Source: Chloroflexota bacterium | GTDB lineage: Bacteria > Chloroflexota > Anaerolineae > Promineifilales > Promineifilaceae | Direction of reading: 5' to 3' | DNA length: 53,986 nt | Assembly: GCA_020628815.1 (NCBI GenBank) | Contig: JAHDEN010000015.1 | Coordinates: 1-53,986 of the forward strand | In this document: positions 24,358 to 32,390 of the stretch, piece by piece | How positions within the stretch are numbered: the stretch's first letter is position 1 | Layout: every line of letters starts with the position of its first letter | The notes under the pieces: generated by a model | What the model saw: the letters and a program-made list of their open reading frames with translations, nothing else | What the model was told of the DNA's origin: nothing | Databases searched by the model: none | Position numbers and translations under genes: made by a program

Positions 24358-25971
24358 CTACTTAATCATGCGGGCCGCATCGATCACAAGCTGTGTGAAC
24401 TCTTGAACATCTGAATCATCTGGCAAATATTCTGCAATCCGTCGGGCATCAATCACAATATCGTCGATGGCTGCATCGTGTGCCCAATAGCTGTTGCCCA
24501 AAATTTCAGCATACTCAACCACAACCGCATCCAGCTGGAAAGTGGCTGTTGCATCTGTAAATTCAGGATGCACATCGCGGATTGCCATTGACTCAGCGAT
24601 TTCGACAATCTCAGTTGTTTCCATATCTTCGTACCGAATCCGAGCGGTTAAAGCCGCTTCGTTTTGGGGTGCATCTTCTGCAAAGCGCACTTCATACAGC
24701 GCGGTTACCGAGTGTCCTGCACCGATCTCACCTGCGTCTACCGCATCGTTCCGGAAGTCGCTGTCTGCGATGTCACGGTTTTCGTACCCGATTAGACGGT
24801 AAGTTTCAACGACGGCCGGGTTAAATTCCACTTGGATTTTCGCGTCTTTGGCGATGGTTAAAATTGTAGACATCAACTGATCATCAAACACCCGCTCCGC
24901 CTCTTCTAATGAGTCGATGTATGCGTATGAGCCATCACCTTGATCCGCCAATTGCTCCATATTTGTATCGTTGTAGTTGCCCAAACCGTAGCCAAATGTG
25001 CTTAACTGAATCCCTTCACGAGCATGGCGCAAAATAGTATCGGCCGTGGTGGCACCGATATTGGCCACACCGTCGGATGCGACGATAATGCGGTTGATTT
25101 GGCCGTCTTCAGCGTAACGGTCAGCCAAACGATATGCTTCCGCGATGCCGCCATCCATATTGGTGCCACCGCCGGTTGCTAAGCGATCAATCGCATTTAA
25201 GACCGTCATCCGGCTACCCATTTCTGTTGGTTCAAGAATGACGCGCACATTGCTGCCATAGGTGACGATGCCGATACGATCAGTGTCTCGCAAATTGTAG
25301 GTCAACATCCGCAGAGATTCTTTGACAAGGCCAATGCGATTGCCGCTATTCATCGAACCAGATACATCAACCAAGAAGATAAACATGCCGTCCGGCCGTT
25401 GTTCTTCTGGTACATCGTACCCTTGAATCCCAACCCGCAACAGGTGATACGCATCGCTCTCGCCATACGGGGCCGGAGCAGCTTCTAAGTTAATTCCAAA
25501 CGCACTGTCTTGTGGGATGGGGTATTGATGGTCAAAATAGTTTACAAATTCTTCAACGCGGACTGCCTCTGAGGGGGGTAACAAGCCATCATTTATATAG
25601 CGCCGCATAACGGTGTAGGAGCCGGTGTCAACGTCGATGGCAAAAGTAGACAAGTTATCATCACGGGTATCAATAAATGGATTGGTCCCCACATCTTCAA
25701 ACGTCATATCGTTAGGCTCACCTGTAGCTGGTTCGATGTAAATCTCTTCTGCAAAATCTTCCATCGCTTCCGCTTCGATTTCTTCAACGAAAACTTCTAC
25801 CTCCCGTTCGACCTCAACGATGACTTCTACTTTTTCTGTAACGAGACGGGTAACTTCAACTTCAACCACTTCTTCAACCATCTGAGGTTGGCCTGCGCTA
25901 CAACTAACAAGCACTAGCGCCAAGATTGTCATAACGCCCAAATACCCAAAAGATTTAATTTTGCTAAACAT
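24358..25971 (-). CDS. YfbK-type von Willebrand A lipoprotein
   Basis: A 537-aa lipoprotein. The lipobox is LVLVSC, and an E/V stalk (VEEVVEVEVTRLVTEKVEV...) runs to about residue 70. The protein then follows the order of the YfbK family: the N-terminal vWF-associated part (NPFIDTRDDNLSTFAIDVDTGSYT), a vWA domain with a perfect MIDAS motif FLVDVSGSMNSG, TYGSNV and a GGGTNMDGGI metal-site loop, and a DUF3520-like C-terminal domain. A TTG start at 25977 is possible, but ATG 25971 has GGAG 8 nt upstream. It is a separate transcription unit from the other two lipoproteins (own terminator). Function in this family is unclear; metal-dependent adhesion is the usual proposal. Confidence 0.94.
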   Translation of the reverse strand: MFSKIKSFGYLGVMTILALVLVSCSAGQPQMVEEVVEVEVTRLVTEKVEVIVEVEREVEVFVEEIEAEAMEDFAEEIYIEPATGEPNDMTFEDVGTNPFIDTRDDNLSTFAIDVDTGSYTVMRRYINDGLLPPSEAVRVEEFVNYFDHQYPIPQDSAFGINLEAAPAPYGESDAYHLLRVGIQGYDVPEEQRPDGMFIFLVDVSGSMNSGNRIGLVKESLRMLTYNLRDTDRIGIVTYGSNVRVILEPTEMGSRMTVLNAIDRLATGGGTNMDGGIAEAYRLADRYAEDGQINRIIVASDGVANIGATTADTILRHAREGIQLSTFGYGLGNYNDTNMEQLADQGDGSYAYIDSLEEAERVFDDQLMSTILTIAKDAKIQVEFNPAVVETYRLIGYENRDIADSDFRNDAVDAGEIGAGHSVTALYEVRFAEDAPQNEAALTARIRYEDMETTEIVEIAESMAIRDVHPEFTDATATFQLDAVVVEYAEILGNSYWAHDAAIDDIVIDARRIAEYLPDDSDVQEFTQLVIDAARMIK

Positions 25972-26237
25972 GATCAATTCTCCAATTAATTTGTTTTTGT
26001 TTTAGATTTTCTTCTCTTTGACCGACCTGCAGGGTTGAGTCTCATGGTGGTAAAACGACAGGGTTCAGGAAAAGGTTCCATCCGGTTTTTAGATCGAGAA
26101 TTGTGATCTGTTTTAGGCTGCTAGATTATGTTTTAGGCGAAATCGATAATCGTTTGCCCAAAAACTAAACGGGTCGATTTTAAAGCCTTTCTTTTGAATG
26201 AATCGCTTGACCCCTTTTTGTTGTAAAATGGTGCCGT
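25972..26237. other. Divergent spacer between YfbK lipoprotein and lspA
   Basis: About 265 nt without a gene. It carries the promoters of both divergent units; a TAAAAT box close to the lspA ATG is listed separately. A short dyad, GCGAAATCGATAATCG, is near 26140. I recognise no riboswitch or ncRNA. Confidence 0.45.
26224..26229 (+). promoter_or_regulatory. Candidate -10 box (TAAAAT) 8 nt from lspA ATG
   Basis: TAAAAT ends 8 nt before the lspA ATG, with GGTGCCGT between and no Shine-Dalgarno. This fits leaderless initiation. No good -35 at 16-18 nt. Confidence 0.45.
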
Positions 26238-27191
26238 ATGACAACCACTACCCAGGAAAAAGAGCAGTCGGCCGGGTTGAACGAGAGTTTGGGCTGGTAC
26301 AAAAAACTGCCTAAAGCATTGGCTCAACACCAGCTGATTTTGTTTGTAGCCTCCACGATCTCGATCGTTTTAGATCAAGCCACAAAATGGTGGGTCGAAG
26401 ACAACATCCCACTGTATGACCGGATTATCCCAATTGAAGGGTATGGTCATATTCTCGATTTTTTGCATGTTAAAAATCCTGGGGCCGCCTTTGGCGCAGG
26501 CCAACAGTTTGGCTGGTTGTTTGCAACGATTGCGTTTATCGTTTCGGCCGGAATCATCTTTTACAATACCGTGATCATCGGCCGTCACTTCGGTTTTCGG
26601 TTGTCATTGGGTCTGATTATGGGCGGCGCCTTAGGCAACGTGATTGATCGCTTTCGTATCGGCGAAGTCACCGACTTTATTCACTTTGACCTACGCCCCC
26701 TAGTTAGCGAAGCGGTTGCAGAAGCGATCCCACTTTTAAATTTTGCCATTTTTAACTTGGCCGACCTGAGCATTTTTAGCGGCGTGCTGATTATGTTTTG
26801 GCTCATGTGGAAAGACATTTTGCCAGAGGACCCTTGGTTCGATGAAATTGAGCCAGAGGCTGAACAAATCACGGCAGGAGCACCAAAATCATCGCCAGCA
26901 CAGCCCGAGCCTGCAACCAGATTATCTGTTAAACCGCAAGCAATCCCTGCACAGCGCAGCGCCTACAGCAGTGTGGGATCTGTTCCATCTGGGTTAACCA
27001 AAGCGGCTGTGGTTAACGCCCCGGCCGATCGTCAGGCTAATAGAAACTGGCGTGGCCTGGATGCGGAACAGGAATCTGAAGAAAATGCGCGCTACGGCCT
27101 GATTGTCGGGCTGGTCATCGGCCTGTCGCTGGTTGCGGTTATCGCAGTGCTTGTCTCACGCCGCCGGGCGAGACGCCAATCTAATAACTAA
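26238..27191 (+). CDS. lspA: Lipoprotein signal peptidase (LspA) with C-terminal membrane-anchored extension
   Basis: A 317-aa protein. Residues about 30-195 are a complete signal peptidase II, the aspartyl protease that removes lipoprotein signal peptides: SIVLDQATKWWVED, VKNPGAAFGAG, the catalytic-Asp box GGALGNVIDRFRIGEVTDFI, and NFAIFNLADLSI carrying the second Asp. LspA is normally 150-170 aa. Here there is a further segment of about 120 residues: a P/A/S-rich linker (about 205-280) and an extra transmembrane helix (YGLIVGLVIGLSLVAVIAVLV) ending in RRRARRQSNN. It heads an operon with an RluD-type synthase (22 nt) and a third gene. lspA-rluD pairing is common in bacteria, which supports the call. 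Confidence 0.96.
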   Translation: MTTTTQEKEQSAGLNESLGWYKKLPKALAQHQLILFVASTISIVLDQATKWWVEDNIPLYDRIIPIEGYGHILDFLHVKNPGAAFGAGQQFGWLFATIAFIVSAGIIFYNTVIIGRHFGFRLSLGLIMGGALGNVIDRFRIGEVTDFIHFDLRPLVSEAVAEAIPLLNFAIFNLADLSIFSGVLIMFWLMWKDILPEDPWFDEIEPEAEQITAGAPKSSPAQPEPATRLSVKPQAIPAQRSAYSSVGSVPSGLTKAAVVNAPADRQANRNWRGLDAEQESEENARYGLIVGLVIGLSLVAVIAVLVSRRRARRQSNN

Positions 27192-27213
27192 TAGGGTTTA
27201 GCAGAAGGAAATC

Positions 27214-28155
27214 ATGCAGGGAAAAATACTCAACTTTACGATTCCGGCCGATTATGCTGGAGAACGACTTGACCGTGTGCTGCGTGATCTGCATCCGACC
27301 ATGTCACGCGCACAGTGGCAACGCTTAGTGCGCGAAGGTCATGTAACCCGCTTGGGTGCTACGATCAAAGCCAACTACAAGGTTATGGGGGATGAAGAGA
27401 TTCGTGCCCTGATACCCCCTCCAGAACCAACCGACTTAGTCCCTGAAAATATTGAGCTCGATTTGGTGTATGAAGATGATGACTTGATTGCGGTTAACAA
27501 ACCGGCCTATTTAGTCATGCATCCCGCCATCGGCCATCCAACCGGCACGCTGGCCAATGCGGTGGTTTACCATTGGCCCGATGTGCTTTCAGTCGGTGGT
27601 GAACGCCGGCCGGGGCTGGTGCATCGGCTCGACAAAGAGACTTCTGGGATTGTCTTGGTCGCTAAAAATGATTATGCGCTCAACTATTTGGTCTCCCAGT
27701 TTAAAGCCCGCACAACCAAAAAAGTATATACAGCCTTGGTCGATGGTCGTATTCGGCCGGAACGCGCCATGATCGATGCGCCGCTAGGGCGGGATCCCAA
27801 AGATCGCAAACGGATGATGGTCATCGAACCGGGTCGTTCAGCAACGTCACAGCCGTCACAAACCCGCTACGAGCTGACCGAGCAGTTTGAGCGCCATTCG
27901 TTGGTAACCTGCTACCCAATTACCGGCCGCACCCATCAAATTCGTGTCCATTTGGCCTACACCGGTTTTCCGATTGTGGGGGATCATATTTATGGTCGTC
28001 GCAATAAATCGCTCGAAATCAAACGCCATTTTCTACATGCCAAGCAGATCACGTTCAAACGGCCGTCGGATGAAAAAGAGCTGACGCTGAAAGCCCCACT
28101 GGCACCGGAATTAGAAACTGTCCTAGAAGAGCTTCGTCGAGTTCAAAAGATTTAG
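27214..28155 (+). CDS. rluD: RluA/RluD-family 23S rRNA pseudouridine synthase
   Basis: A 313-aa pseudouridine synthase. An N-terminal S4 RNA-binding domain (ERLDRVLRDLHPTMSRAQW, about 10-70) is followed by the catalytic domain with the signature GLVHRLDKETSGIVLVAKN (catalytic Asp about 140) and GRTHQIRVHLAYTGFPIVGD. It most likely isomerises uridines in helix 69 of 23S rRNA, as RluD does. RluA/RluC-type specificity cannot be excluded by sequence reading alone. AAGGA lies 5 nt before the ATG, and the gene sits 22 nt after lspA. Confidence 0.94.
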   Translation: MQGKILNFTIPADYAGERLDRVLRDLHPTMSRAQWQRLVREGHVTRLGATIKANYKVMGDEEIRALIPPPEPTDLVPENIELDLVYEDDDLIAVNKPAYLVMHPAIGHPTGTLANAVVYHWPDVLSVGGERRPGLVHRLDKETSGIVLVAKNDYALNYLVSQFKARTTKKVYTALVDGRIRPERAMIDAPLGRDPKDRKRMMVIEPGRSATSQPSQTRYELTEQFERHSLVTCYPITGRTHQIRVHLAYTGFPIVGDHIYGRRNKSLEIKRHFLHAKQITFKRPSDEKELTLKAPLAPELETVLEELRRVQKI

Positions 28156-28896
28156 ATGGATGTCTTAACCCGTTTAAGACAGTTAGAAGAGGGAGTCGCA
28201 TACCGGTCATTGCCCCCTGAAAACAAACTGTCTTTTGCGCATGATATCGGTTCTCGGCCGGTTTTGATTTCAGCTCCACACGCCACCTGTCATACTCGGA
28301 ATGGGGCTAAAAAAATGGAGGAAGAGTTTACGTTCGCGGTGGCCCGCCATTTGGCTCAGGCTACCGGCAGCCACGCTTTTTTTAACAGATGGGAGATTGC
28401 TGAAGACCCCAATTGGGACGTTGATTCAACGTACAAACAGGCACTGGGGCAAATCGTTGAAAAACATGACATCCAACTGGTGATTGATCTGCATGGGATG
28501 ACCAATCGGCACCAAATTGGGGTGGCGGTTGGCACGATAAACGGCCGGGCCTGCCCCCAGCATGAGCCGTTACTGGAGCAAACGTTTGTCGATGCAGGCT
28601 TTGTCTCAATCAAGCCCACGTTGCTAGATAACTTGCCATCCCGCCCAGAACCACAGTGGAAACGGTTGGTTATGAACCACCCACGGTTTACCGGCGGGGT
28701 GAAAAGCCATACGGTTACCCGATTTGTGGTTGATGAGCTGCAGATTCCGGCCGTGCAAATCGAGCTAACCTCGGCATCCCGCATCCCGTATCGAGCACCG
28801 CATAATGGCTGGCCGTTTCACTATTTTGGGGAAGCAGAGGCGATCAGAACGACGATGCAGACTCTGACAGAGTTTATTAAGATTTTGGATTTCTGA
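28156..28896 (+). CDS. N-formylglutamate amidohydrolase-like protein
   Basis: A 246-aa protein whose ATG immediately follows the rluD stop codon (zero-nt spacing), so it is translationally coupled. Features fit the FGase superfamily (zinc carboxypeptidase-like fold): VLISAPHATCHTRN (a His-containing first motif), LVIDLHGMTNRHQIGVAVG (metal-binding D-x-H), and a late VQIELTSASRIPY (catalytic Glu region). The family hydrolyses N-formyl-glutamate or related amides. Similarity is at motif level only, and pathway partners such as histidine-degradation genes are absent. It is transcribed with lspA and rluD, which gives no clue to its job. Confidence 0.7.
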   Translation: MDVLTRLRQLEEGVAYRSLPPENKLSFAHDIGSRPVLISAPHATCHTRNGAKKMEEEFTFAVARHLAQATGSHAFFNRWEIAEDPNWDVDSTYKQALGQIVEKHDIQLVIDLHGMTNRHQIGVAVGTINGRACPQHEPLLEQTFVDAGFVSIKPTLLDNLPSRPEPQWKRLVMNHPRFTGGVKSHTVTRFVVDELQIPAVQIELTSASRIPYRAPHNGWPFHYFGEAEAIRTTMQTLTEFIKILDF

Positions 28897-29083
28897 TTTT
28901 CAGTTTTGCGCTCCCCATAAACACTGCCCCAAAAGTTTCGTTCTCATGCGATCCCGACTTCGACAAGCTCAGTCTACACCAATATAGGGTAAGCTGAGCT
29001 TGTCGAAGCTGAGATTGCAATCCTCAAATACTCTCGAAGACTCATGCTGACTATTTGGCAGGGAAGAGGAATCGTAAATCGCC
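28897..29083. repeat. Intergenic spacer with CTTCGACAAGCTCAG hairpin
   Basis: CTTCGACAAGCTCAG (28958-28972) and its exact complement CTGAGCTTGTCGAAG (28994-29008) form a 15-bp stem with a 21-nt loop, between two convergent genes. This palindrome is a widely dispersed intergenic repeat in unrelated bacteria. GGATTTCTGATTTTCAG just after the upstream stop resembles the AATCGAAAATC-type repeats found elsewhere in the window. Confidence 0.85.
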
Positions 29084-29557
29084 TCATTTTCTGCGGATGC
29101 CCAGTTTGCGGCCGACCTGCTTGGGTAGCTTAATCGTTTTATGGGCCGTCAACATACTTTCTAGTCCTGTCTGCACCGTATCAGGAAAAGGCTCGCTCTT
29201 GCGGCTTTCATAGCCTACATGCATCCCCAAACACTCATTGGTTGCTGCCAAATAGCCTTTTTCAACGTGATACATCATGTGGATGTAGTGAACCCGTTTG
29301 TAATCCCAATCGAGCAGTTGAGTCTCAACCCGAATCGGATCCCCTTCAAAAAGCTCTTGAAGATAATCCACATTCATGCCGAGCGTAAAGGTTGAATAAC
29401 CGGTTTCCTGATGGGTTAAACCGATATTGAGGCCTTCATAAAACTCATCGGTGGCCAAGTCAAAGGCCAAAACATAAAAGGCGACGTTCATGTGGCCGTT
29501 GTGGTCGATCCACTCGGGCTGGACCGTTTGGGTAAAAGTTGGAAGGATTATGGTCAT
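29084..29557 (-). CDS. Hotdog-fold acyl-CoA thioesterase family protein
   Basis: A 157-aa thioesterase of the 4HBT/YbgC-like hotdog superfamily: VQPEWIDHNGHMNVAFYV carries the typical active-site Asp/His-Asn-x-N motif, followed by the long helix YVLAFDLATDEFYEGL and strands such as VDYLQELFEGDPIRVETQLL. The frame extends 17 codons upstream, but these fall inside a dispersed intergenic repeat, and ATG 29557 gives the expected family start (MTIILPTFTQTVQ). It would hydrolyse short- or medium-chain acyl-CoA. An acyl-CoA-binding protein and an acyl-CoA synthetase occur in the same window. Confidence 0.88.
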   Translation of the reverse strand: MTIILPTFTQTVQPEWIDHNGHMNVAFYVLAFDLATDEFYEGLNIGLTHQETGYSTFTLGMNVDYLQELFEGDPIRVETQLLDWDYKRVHYIHMMYHVEKGYLAATNECLGMHVGYESRKSEPFPDTVQTGLESMLTAHKTIKLPKQVGRKLGIRRK

Positions 29558-29561
29558 AAGT

Positions 29562-29627
29562 GATTTTCGGTTTACGATTATAGCTCTTTGCCGATCTCCG
29601 TTGGTCATGGAGCCATAATCGTAAATC
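29562..29627. repeat. Dispersed hairpin repeat, copy A (divergent promoter region)
   Basis: A 66-bp element starting GATTTTCGG. Its core is a 16-bp stem with one mismatch, TTTACGATTATAGCTC / GAGCCATAATCGTAAA, around a TTGGTCATG-containing loop. A clearly related copy lies at 30475-30554. Read leftward it contains TATAAT about 19 nt before the thioesterase ATG, so it may carry that gene's promoter. Confidence 0.75.
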
Positions 29628-29640
29628 CATCTGATTGAGC

Positions 29641-29646
29641 TAAACT
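29641..29646 (+). promoter_or_regulatory. Candidate -10 box (TAAACT) 6 nt from deacetylase ATG
   Basis: TAAACT ends 6 nt before the ATG of the deacetylase gene, with AACCGG between and no Shine-Dalgarno. This is consistent with leaderless initiation. Confidence 0.45.
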
Positions 29647-29652
29647 AACCGG

Positions 29653-30462
29653 ATGAAATGGCCAAACGAAAAACAATGCGCATTGTCGCTAACATTTGAT
29701 TTTGATGCTGAGTCGCTCTGGCTGGCGAATAACCCACGCCATCATGAGCTACCCGGCGTATTGGCACTGGGGAAGTATGGTGCCAAAGTGGGTGTGCCCC
29801 GAATTTTAGATTTATTGCGGCATGAAGAGATTTTCGGCACTTTTTTTGTGCCCGGCTGGACGGCCGAAAAGTATCCCCATTTGGTGGAGCAGATTTTAAG
29901 ACATGGGCATGAAATCGGCCATCACGGTTACACGCACGATGCGCCTGACCCCATCGACCCAGATATGGTTGAGCGGGAGATTGATATGGGGCTGGTGGCT
30001 TTGCAGAAGGTAGCCGGTGTCCGGCCGGTTGGCTATCGTGCGCCTGATGGAGTTTCTTCCGAACTATCGCTACGCTTGTTGGCAGACCGGGGGTTTTTGT
30101 ACAACAGCTCGTTTAAAGATGATTACAAACCGTACCGCCATAAGCTGGCTGATGGGAGACCCGGCCCGGTTGAGCTACCGGAACAGCCGGAGCTGGATGA
30201 TTGGGCCTTTGGGGGCTTAAGTATGCGCGAAGCGAAACCGCTGTACACCAAAGATGCGGTGCTTTCGATTTGGCAAGATACGTTTCACGAATTACATGCG
30301 TGGGGTGGGGCGTGTACCATTGTGATGCATCCGCAGATTACCGGCCGGCCGATGCGCCTGGCTACGCTGCGCGAGTTTATCCACTTTACCCGCCGGTTCC
30401 CCAATGTGTGGACTACCACCTGCCGTAAAGTGGCAGAAGCCTTTGTGGCACAAGAACAGTGA
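29653..30462 (+). CDS. Polysaccharide deacetylase family protein (PuuE/PgdA-like subgroup)
   Basis: A 269-aa CE4-superfamily protein of the subgroup that starts LSLTFDFDAES rather than TFDDG. Motifs: the first Asp cluster TFDFDAE, GHEIGHHGYTHDAPD (metal His pair), GYRAPDGVSS (Arg-x-Pro motif 3), and CTIVMHPQITGRP near the end (motif 5-like His). Members of this subgroup include cytoplasmic deacetylases and cyclic-amide or allantoin hydrolases, so sugar deacetylation is not assured. No signal peptide. It is divergent from the thioesterase and flanked on both sides by copies of the same dispersed repeat. Confidence 0.88.
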   Translation: MKWPNEKQCALSLTFDFDAESLWLANNPRHHELPGVLALGKYGAKVGVPRILDLLRHEEIFGTFFVPGWTAEKYPHLVEQILRHGHEIGHHGYTHDAPDPIDPDMVEREIDMGLVALQKVAGVRPVGYRAPDGVSSELSLRLLADRGFLYNSSFKDDYKPYRHKLADGRPGPVELPEQPELDDWAFGGLSMREAKPLYTKDAVLSIWQDTFHELHAWGGACTIVMHPQITGRPMRLATLREFIHFTRRFPNVWTTTCRKVAEAFVAQEQ

Positions 30463-30474
30463 TTTGCGATTTCA

Positions 30475-30554
30475 GATTTTCGGTTGACGATTAAGTCTCC
30501 ACTTCGCATCTACTTGGTCATGGCGTCATAATCGTCCCTCGTCAATCGTAAATT
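30475..30554. repeat. Dispersed hairpin repeat, copy B
   Basis: Related to 29562-29627: both start GATTTTCGGTT and share ACGATTA, the TTGGTCATGG loop and CATAATCGT. Copy B is about 14 nt longer, ending in GTCAATCGTAAAT. It lies between convergent stops, and its end touches the ACBP stop codon. Confidence 0.7.
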
Positions 30555-30807
30555 ATTTGAGTGAATTGATCAGATCAACATACTGCTGCATCGCATCGTC
30601 TTGACCTGTGCCGGATAGTTTTGCCCACGCATCAAACTTGGCCCGGCCGACCATGTCGAACATTCCCGGCCGTTTGCCGCTGGCATCACCCGATGTCCCT
30701 GGTTTGTAGAGAGAGTCGATTTTTAGAAGGGTGTCGTTGTCCGGCCGTGATGCTAAGTTTTTACTTTCGGCTACCGCTGTTTCAAATTGTGATTGTAAAT
30801 CTGACAT
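30553..30807 (-). CDS. Acyl-CoA-binding protein (ACBP)
   Basis: An 84-aa four-helix acyl-CoA-binding protein, close to the usual 86-90 aa. It has the family pattern: FETAVAESKNLASRPDNDTLLKIDSLYKPGTSGD (the conserved Y-K-Q-A-T-x-G-D site appears as LYKPGTSGD), RPGMFDMVGRAKFDAWAKL, and GTGQDDAMQQYVDLI. The frame opens at 30912, but ATG 30807 has AGAGGA 4-5 nt upstream and gives the canonical start. ACBPs are typical of eukaryotes and patchy in bacteria. It probably buffers long-chain acyl-CoA in the cytoplasm. It is a single-gene unit. Confidence 0.95.
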   Translation of the reverse strand: MSDLQSQFETAVAESKNLASRPDNDTLLKIDSLYKPGTSGDASGKRPGMFDMVGRAKFDAWAKLSGTGQDDAMQQYVDLINSLK

Positions 30808-31161
30808 GTTTTCCTCTGCACAGGCGTTAAAAAGATGGTCAATTCGAATTAATTCAAAGATGATTTTATGTGGCTCGTGCAGATTCGGCAATCTACCTTC
30901 AACCCGATTCATCGGGTTTCATGGTTTAGCCAAGCGTTTCAACTCTTGGAGCAGGTGTCATGGAAACAAAAAAGGCTTCCGGCCGATCTTGATCATGCCA
31001 GAAGCCTTTTTTGTTTATGTTCAATCAATTTTTGCAGATAATTGATTGAACTCAAAAGTGTGAATTATCCAGATAAACTTTTTGCCTGGTTTTACAAGTT
31101 GGTCAAAATGAAAAACTTAGAAATTCACTTTCAGATTAATTGTTTGGTGTAAGTAACCCCT
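30808..31161. other. 354-nt spacer with an orphan terminator
   Basis: No protein gene. It contains AACCCGA-TTCA-TCGGGTT (about 30900-30917) and a strong symmetric terminator hairpin (30967-31013). The flanking genes both point away from it (ACBP leftward, lipoprotein rightward), so neither needs that terminator. A short untranslated RNA is possible but unproven. Confidence 0.45.
30967..31013. terminator. Orphan symmetric terminator hairpin
   Basis: AAAAAAGGCTTCCGG and CCAGAAGCCTTTTTT form a GC-rich stem with A- and T-runs on both sides, so it can work in either direction. It is not downstream of any called gene. Confidence 0.75.
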
Positions 31162-31671
31162 ATGAAAAAAAGAAAGCCCATTTTCGCCTGCATAGTCATT
31201 TTTCCCATCTTTCTAATGTCATGTGCAAATGAAGCGATCCCAGATTCCAGATTTATAGAAACTAATCAAAGGTTTTCGATAGAGATACCCACAAATTACA
31301 AGATTGTTGATCTGTCCAGCAAAACTGAGATTTGGATCGATATAGTCCTTGAGAATTCTAGCGGCGTTCCATATGTTGCAATTCGAGATTGCGAATTAGA
31401 CAGTGAAGGAAACTTTATTTGGAGTCTTATTGACGATGCTGATGGTGATTTTAGTCAAGCTTATACAGAGGATATTGCAGGCTATGATGCAATGATTAGT
31501 GAATATACATTTACTTCAACCCGACGGACAGCAGGTTCAAAAATTATCTACATCACTGACGGGGAGTTGTGTCTGACATTCTTAGACATCACCTTAAACA
31601 ATGAGTCTGACATATCTGAATCAGAAAAAATTCTTGATAACATTATAAATTCTATCGATTTCAATAAATAG
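31162..31671 (+). CDS. Small lipoprotein of unknown function
   Basis: A 169-aa lipoprotein: basic start MKKRKP, hydrophobic core, lipobox FLMSC (Cys21). The mature part (FIETNQRFSIEIPTNYKIVD...) is about 145 residues of alternating strands. The ETNQRFSIEIP.NY opening resembles PsbP/DUF1795-like domains that start 'F.i..P.gw', but I would not assign it. It has two cysteines (DCELD and ELCLTF) that could pair. Base composition is visibly more AT-rich than its neighbours, and I find no CGGCCG in it, hinting at recent acquisition or relaxed selection. Confidence 0.8.
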   Translation: MKKRKPIFACIVIFPIFLMSCANEAIPDSRFIETNQRFSIEIPTNYKIVDLSSKTEIWIDIVLENSSGVPYVAIRDCELDSEGNFIWSLIDDADGDFSQAYTEDIAGYDAMISEYTFTSTRRTAGSKIIYITDGELCLTFLDITLNNESDISESEKILDNIINSIDFNK

Positions 31672-31732
31672 CATTTGGAATCGATAGAATTTTGGCTGAA
31701 CTTATTTGAGAATGGGTAGTTGCTGAGCAAAG

Positions 31733-32269
31733 TTAGCCAGCTTGCCATCCCTCAGGTTGTTTTTCGTAGCTGTCATCATCTTCTTTAAACTGTTTCCAGA
31801 TTGCCGAGAATCCGATCACAATCAAAATCACCGGCCAGAATTGACCCACTGAGCCGATTGCATCAAGCAACACGCCATCTGTCAAAATGCCCACCCCAAT
31901 CAGAGCCATGATGCTGCCGGGAATTACGGGCCACAAGTGGTAATCGTTGAAAAACAGTTTGGCTAAAACCGGAATTGAGAACCATCCGGCCGCAAAGCCA
32001 AGCATAAAGAGCGAACCTTCTCCATCACCAGCAATGCTGGCCGCAAGTGATGACTCGGTCAAAATGACACCGAGGCCAATACCGGACAAAATACCGCCGG
32101 GAATCAAAAGCCCAGAGCTACGGCCGATGACCGACCACATGATGAAGCCTAATCCTAAAAGTGAGAGGAAGAACCGGCCGTCAAAATCTATATATTGTGT
32201 AACCAAGAAAACGATGCCTAAAGCGATCAAACCGATACCCGAAACCACTGATTTATTGTTTTTGTTCAT
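31733..32269 (-). CDS. Multi-pass membrane protein (LiaI/LiaF-type transmembrane region)
   Basis: A 178-aa integral membrane protein with about six hydrophobic segments in closely spaced pairs. The pattern GIGLIALGIVFL, LLGLGFIMWSV, WPVIPGSIMALIGVGIL and FWPVILIVIGFSAIWKQF is typical of the LiaI/LiaF-like or DUF5668 transmembrane repeats seen in envelope-stress or hypothetical proteins. The C-terminus (KEDDDSYEKQPEGW) is cytoplasmic and acidic. No soluble partner domain is present. I see no two-component genes next to it. Confidence 0.75.
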   Translation of the reverse strand: MNKNNKSVVSGIGLIALGIVFLVTQYIDFDGRFFLSLLGLGFIMWSVIGRSSGLLIPGGILSGIGLGVILTESSLAASIAGDGEGSLFMLGFAAGWFSIPVLAKLFFNDYHLWPVIPGSIMALIGVGILTDGVLLDAIGSVGQFWPVILIVIGFSAIWKQFKEDDDSYEKQPEGWQAG

Positions 32270-32390
32270 CTTTACCTCAAAGCATCATGATTCGATGCAC
32301 TAGATTTGTTTAATTAACTGATGAACAAATGATATCGGTATGCAGGGTCATGTTTGAAGTGGCGAAGGTCATATCAAGGTCATGGTGCGG

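Noticed and set aside
29557..29608. Extended N-terminus of the thioesterase
   Set aside because: The extra codons belong to a dispersed repeat and are absent from the family pattern.
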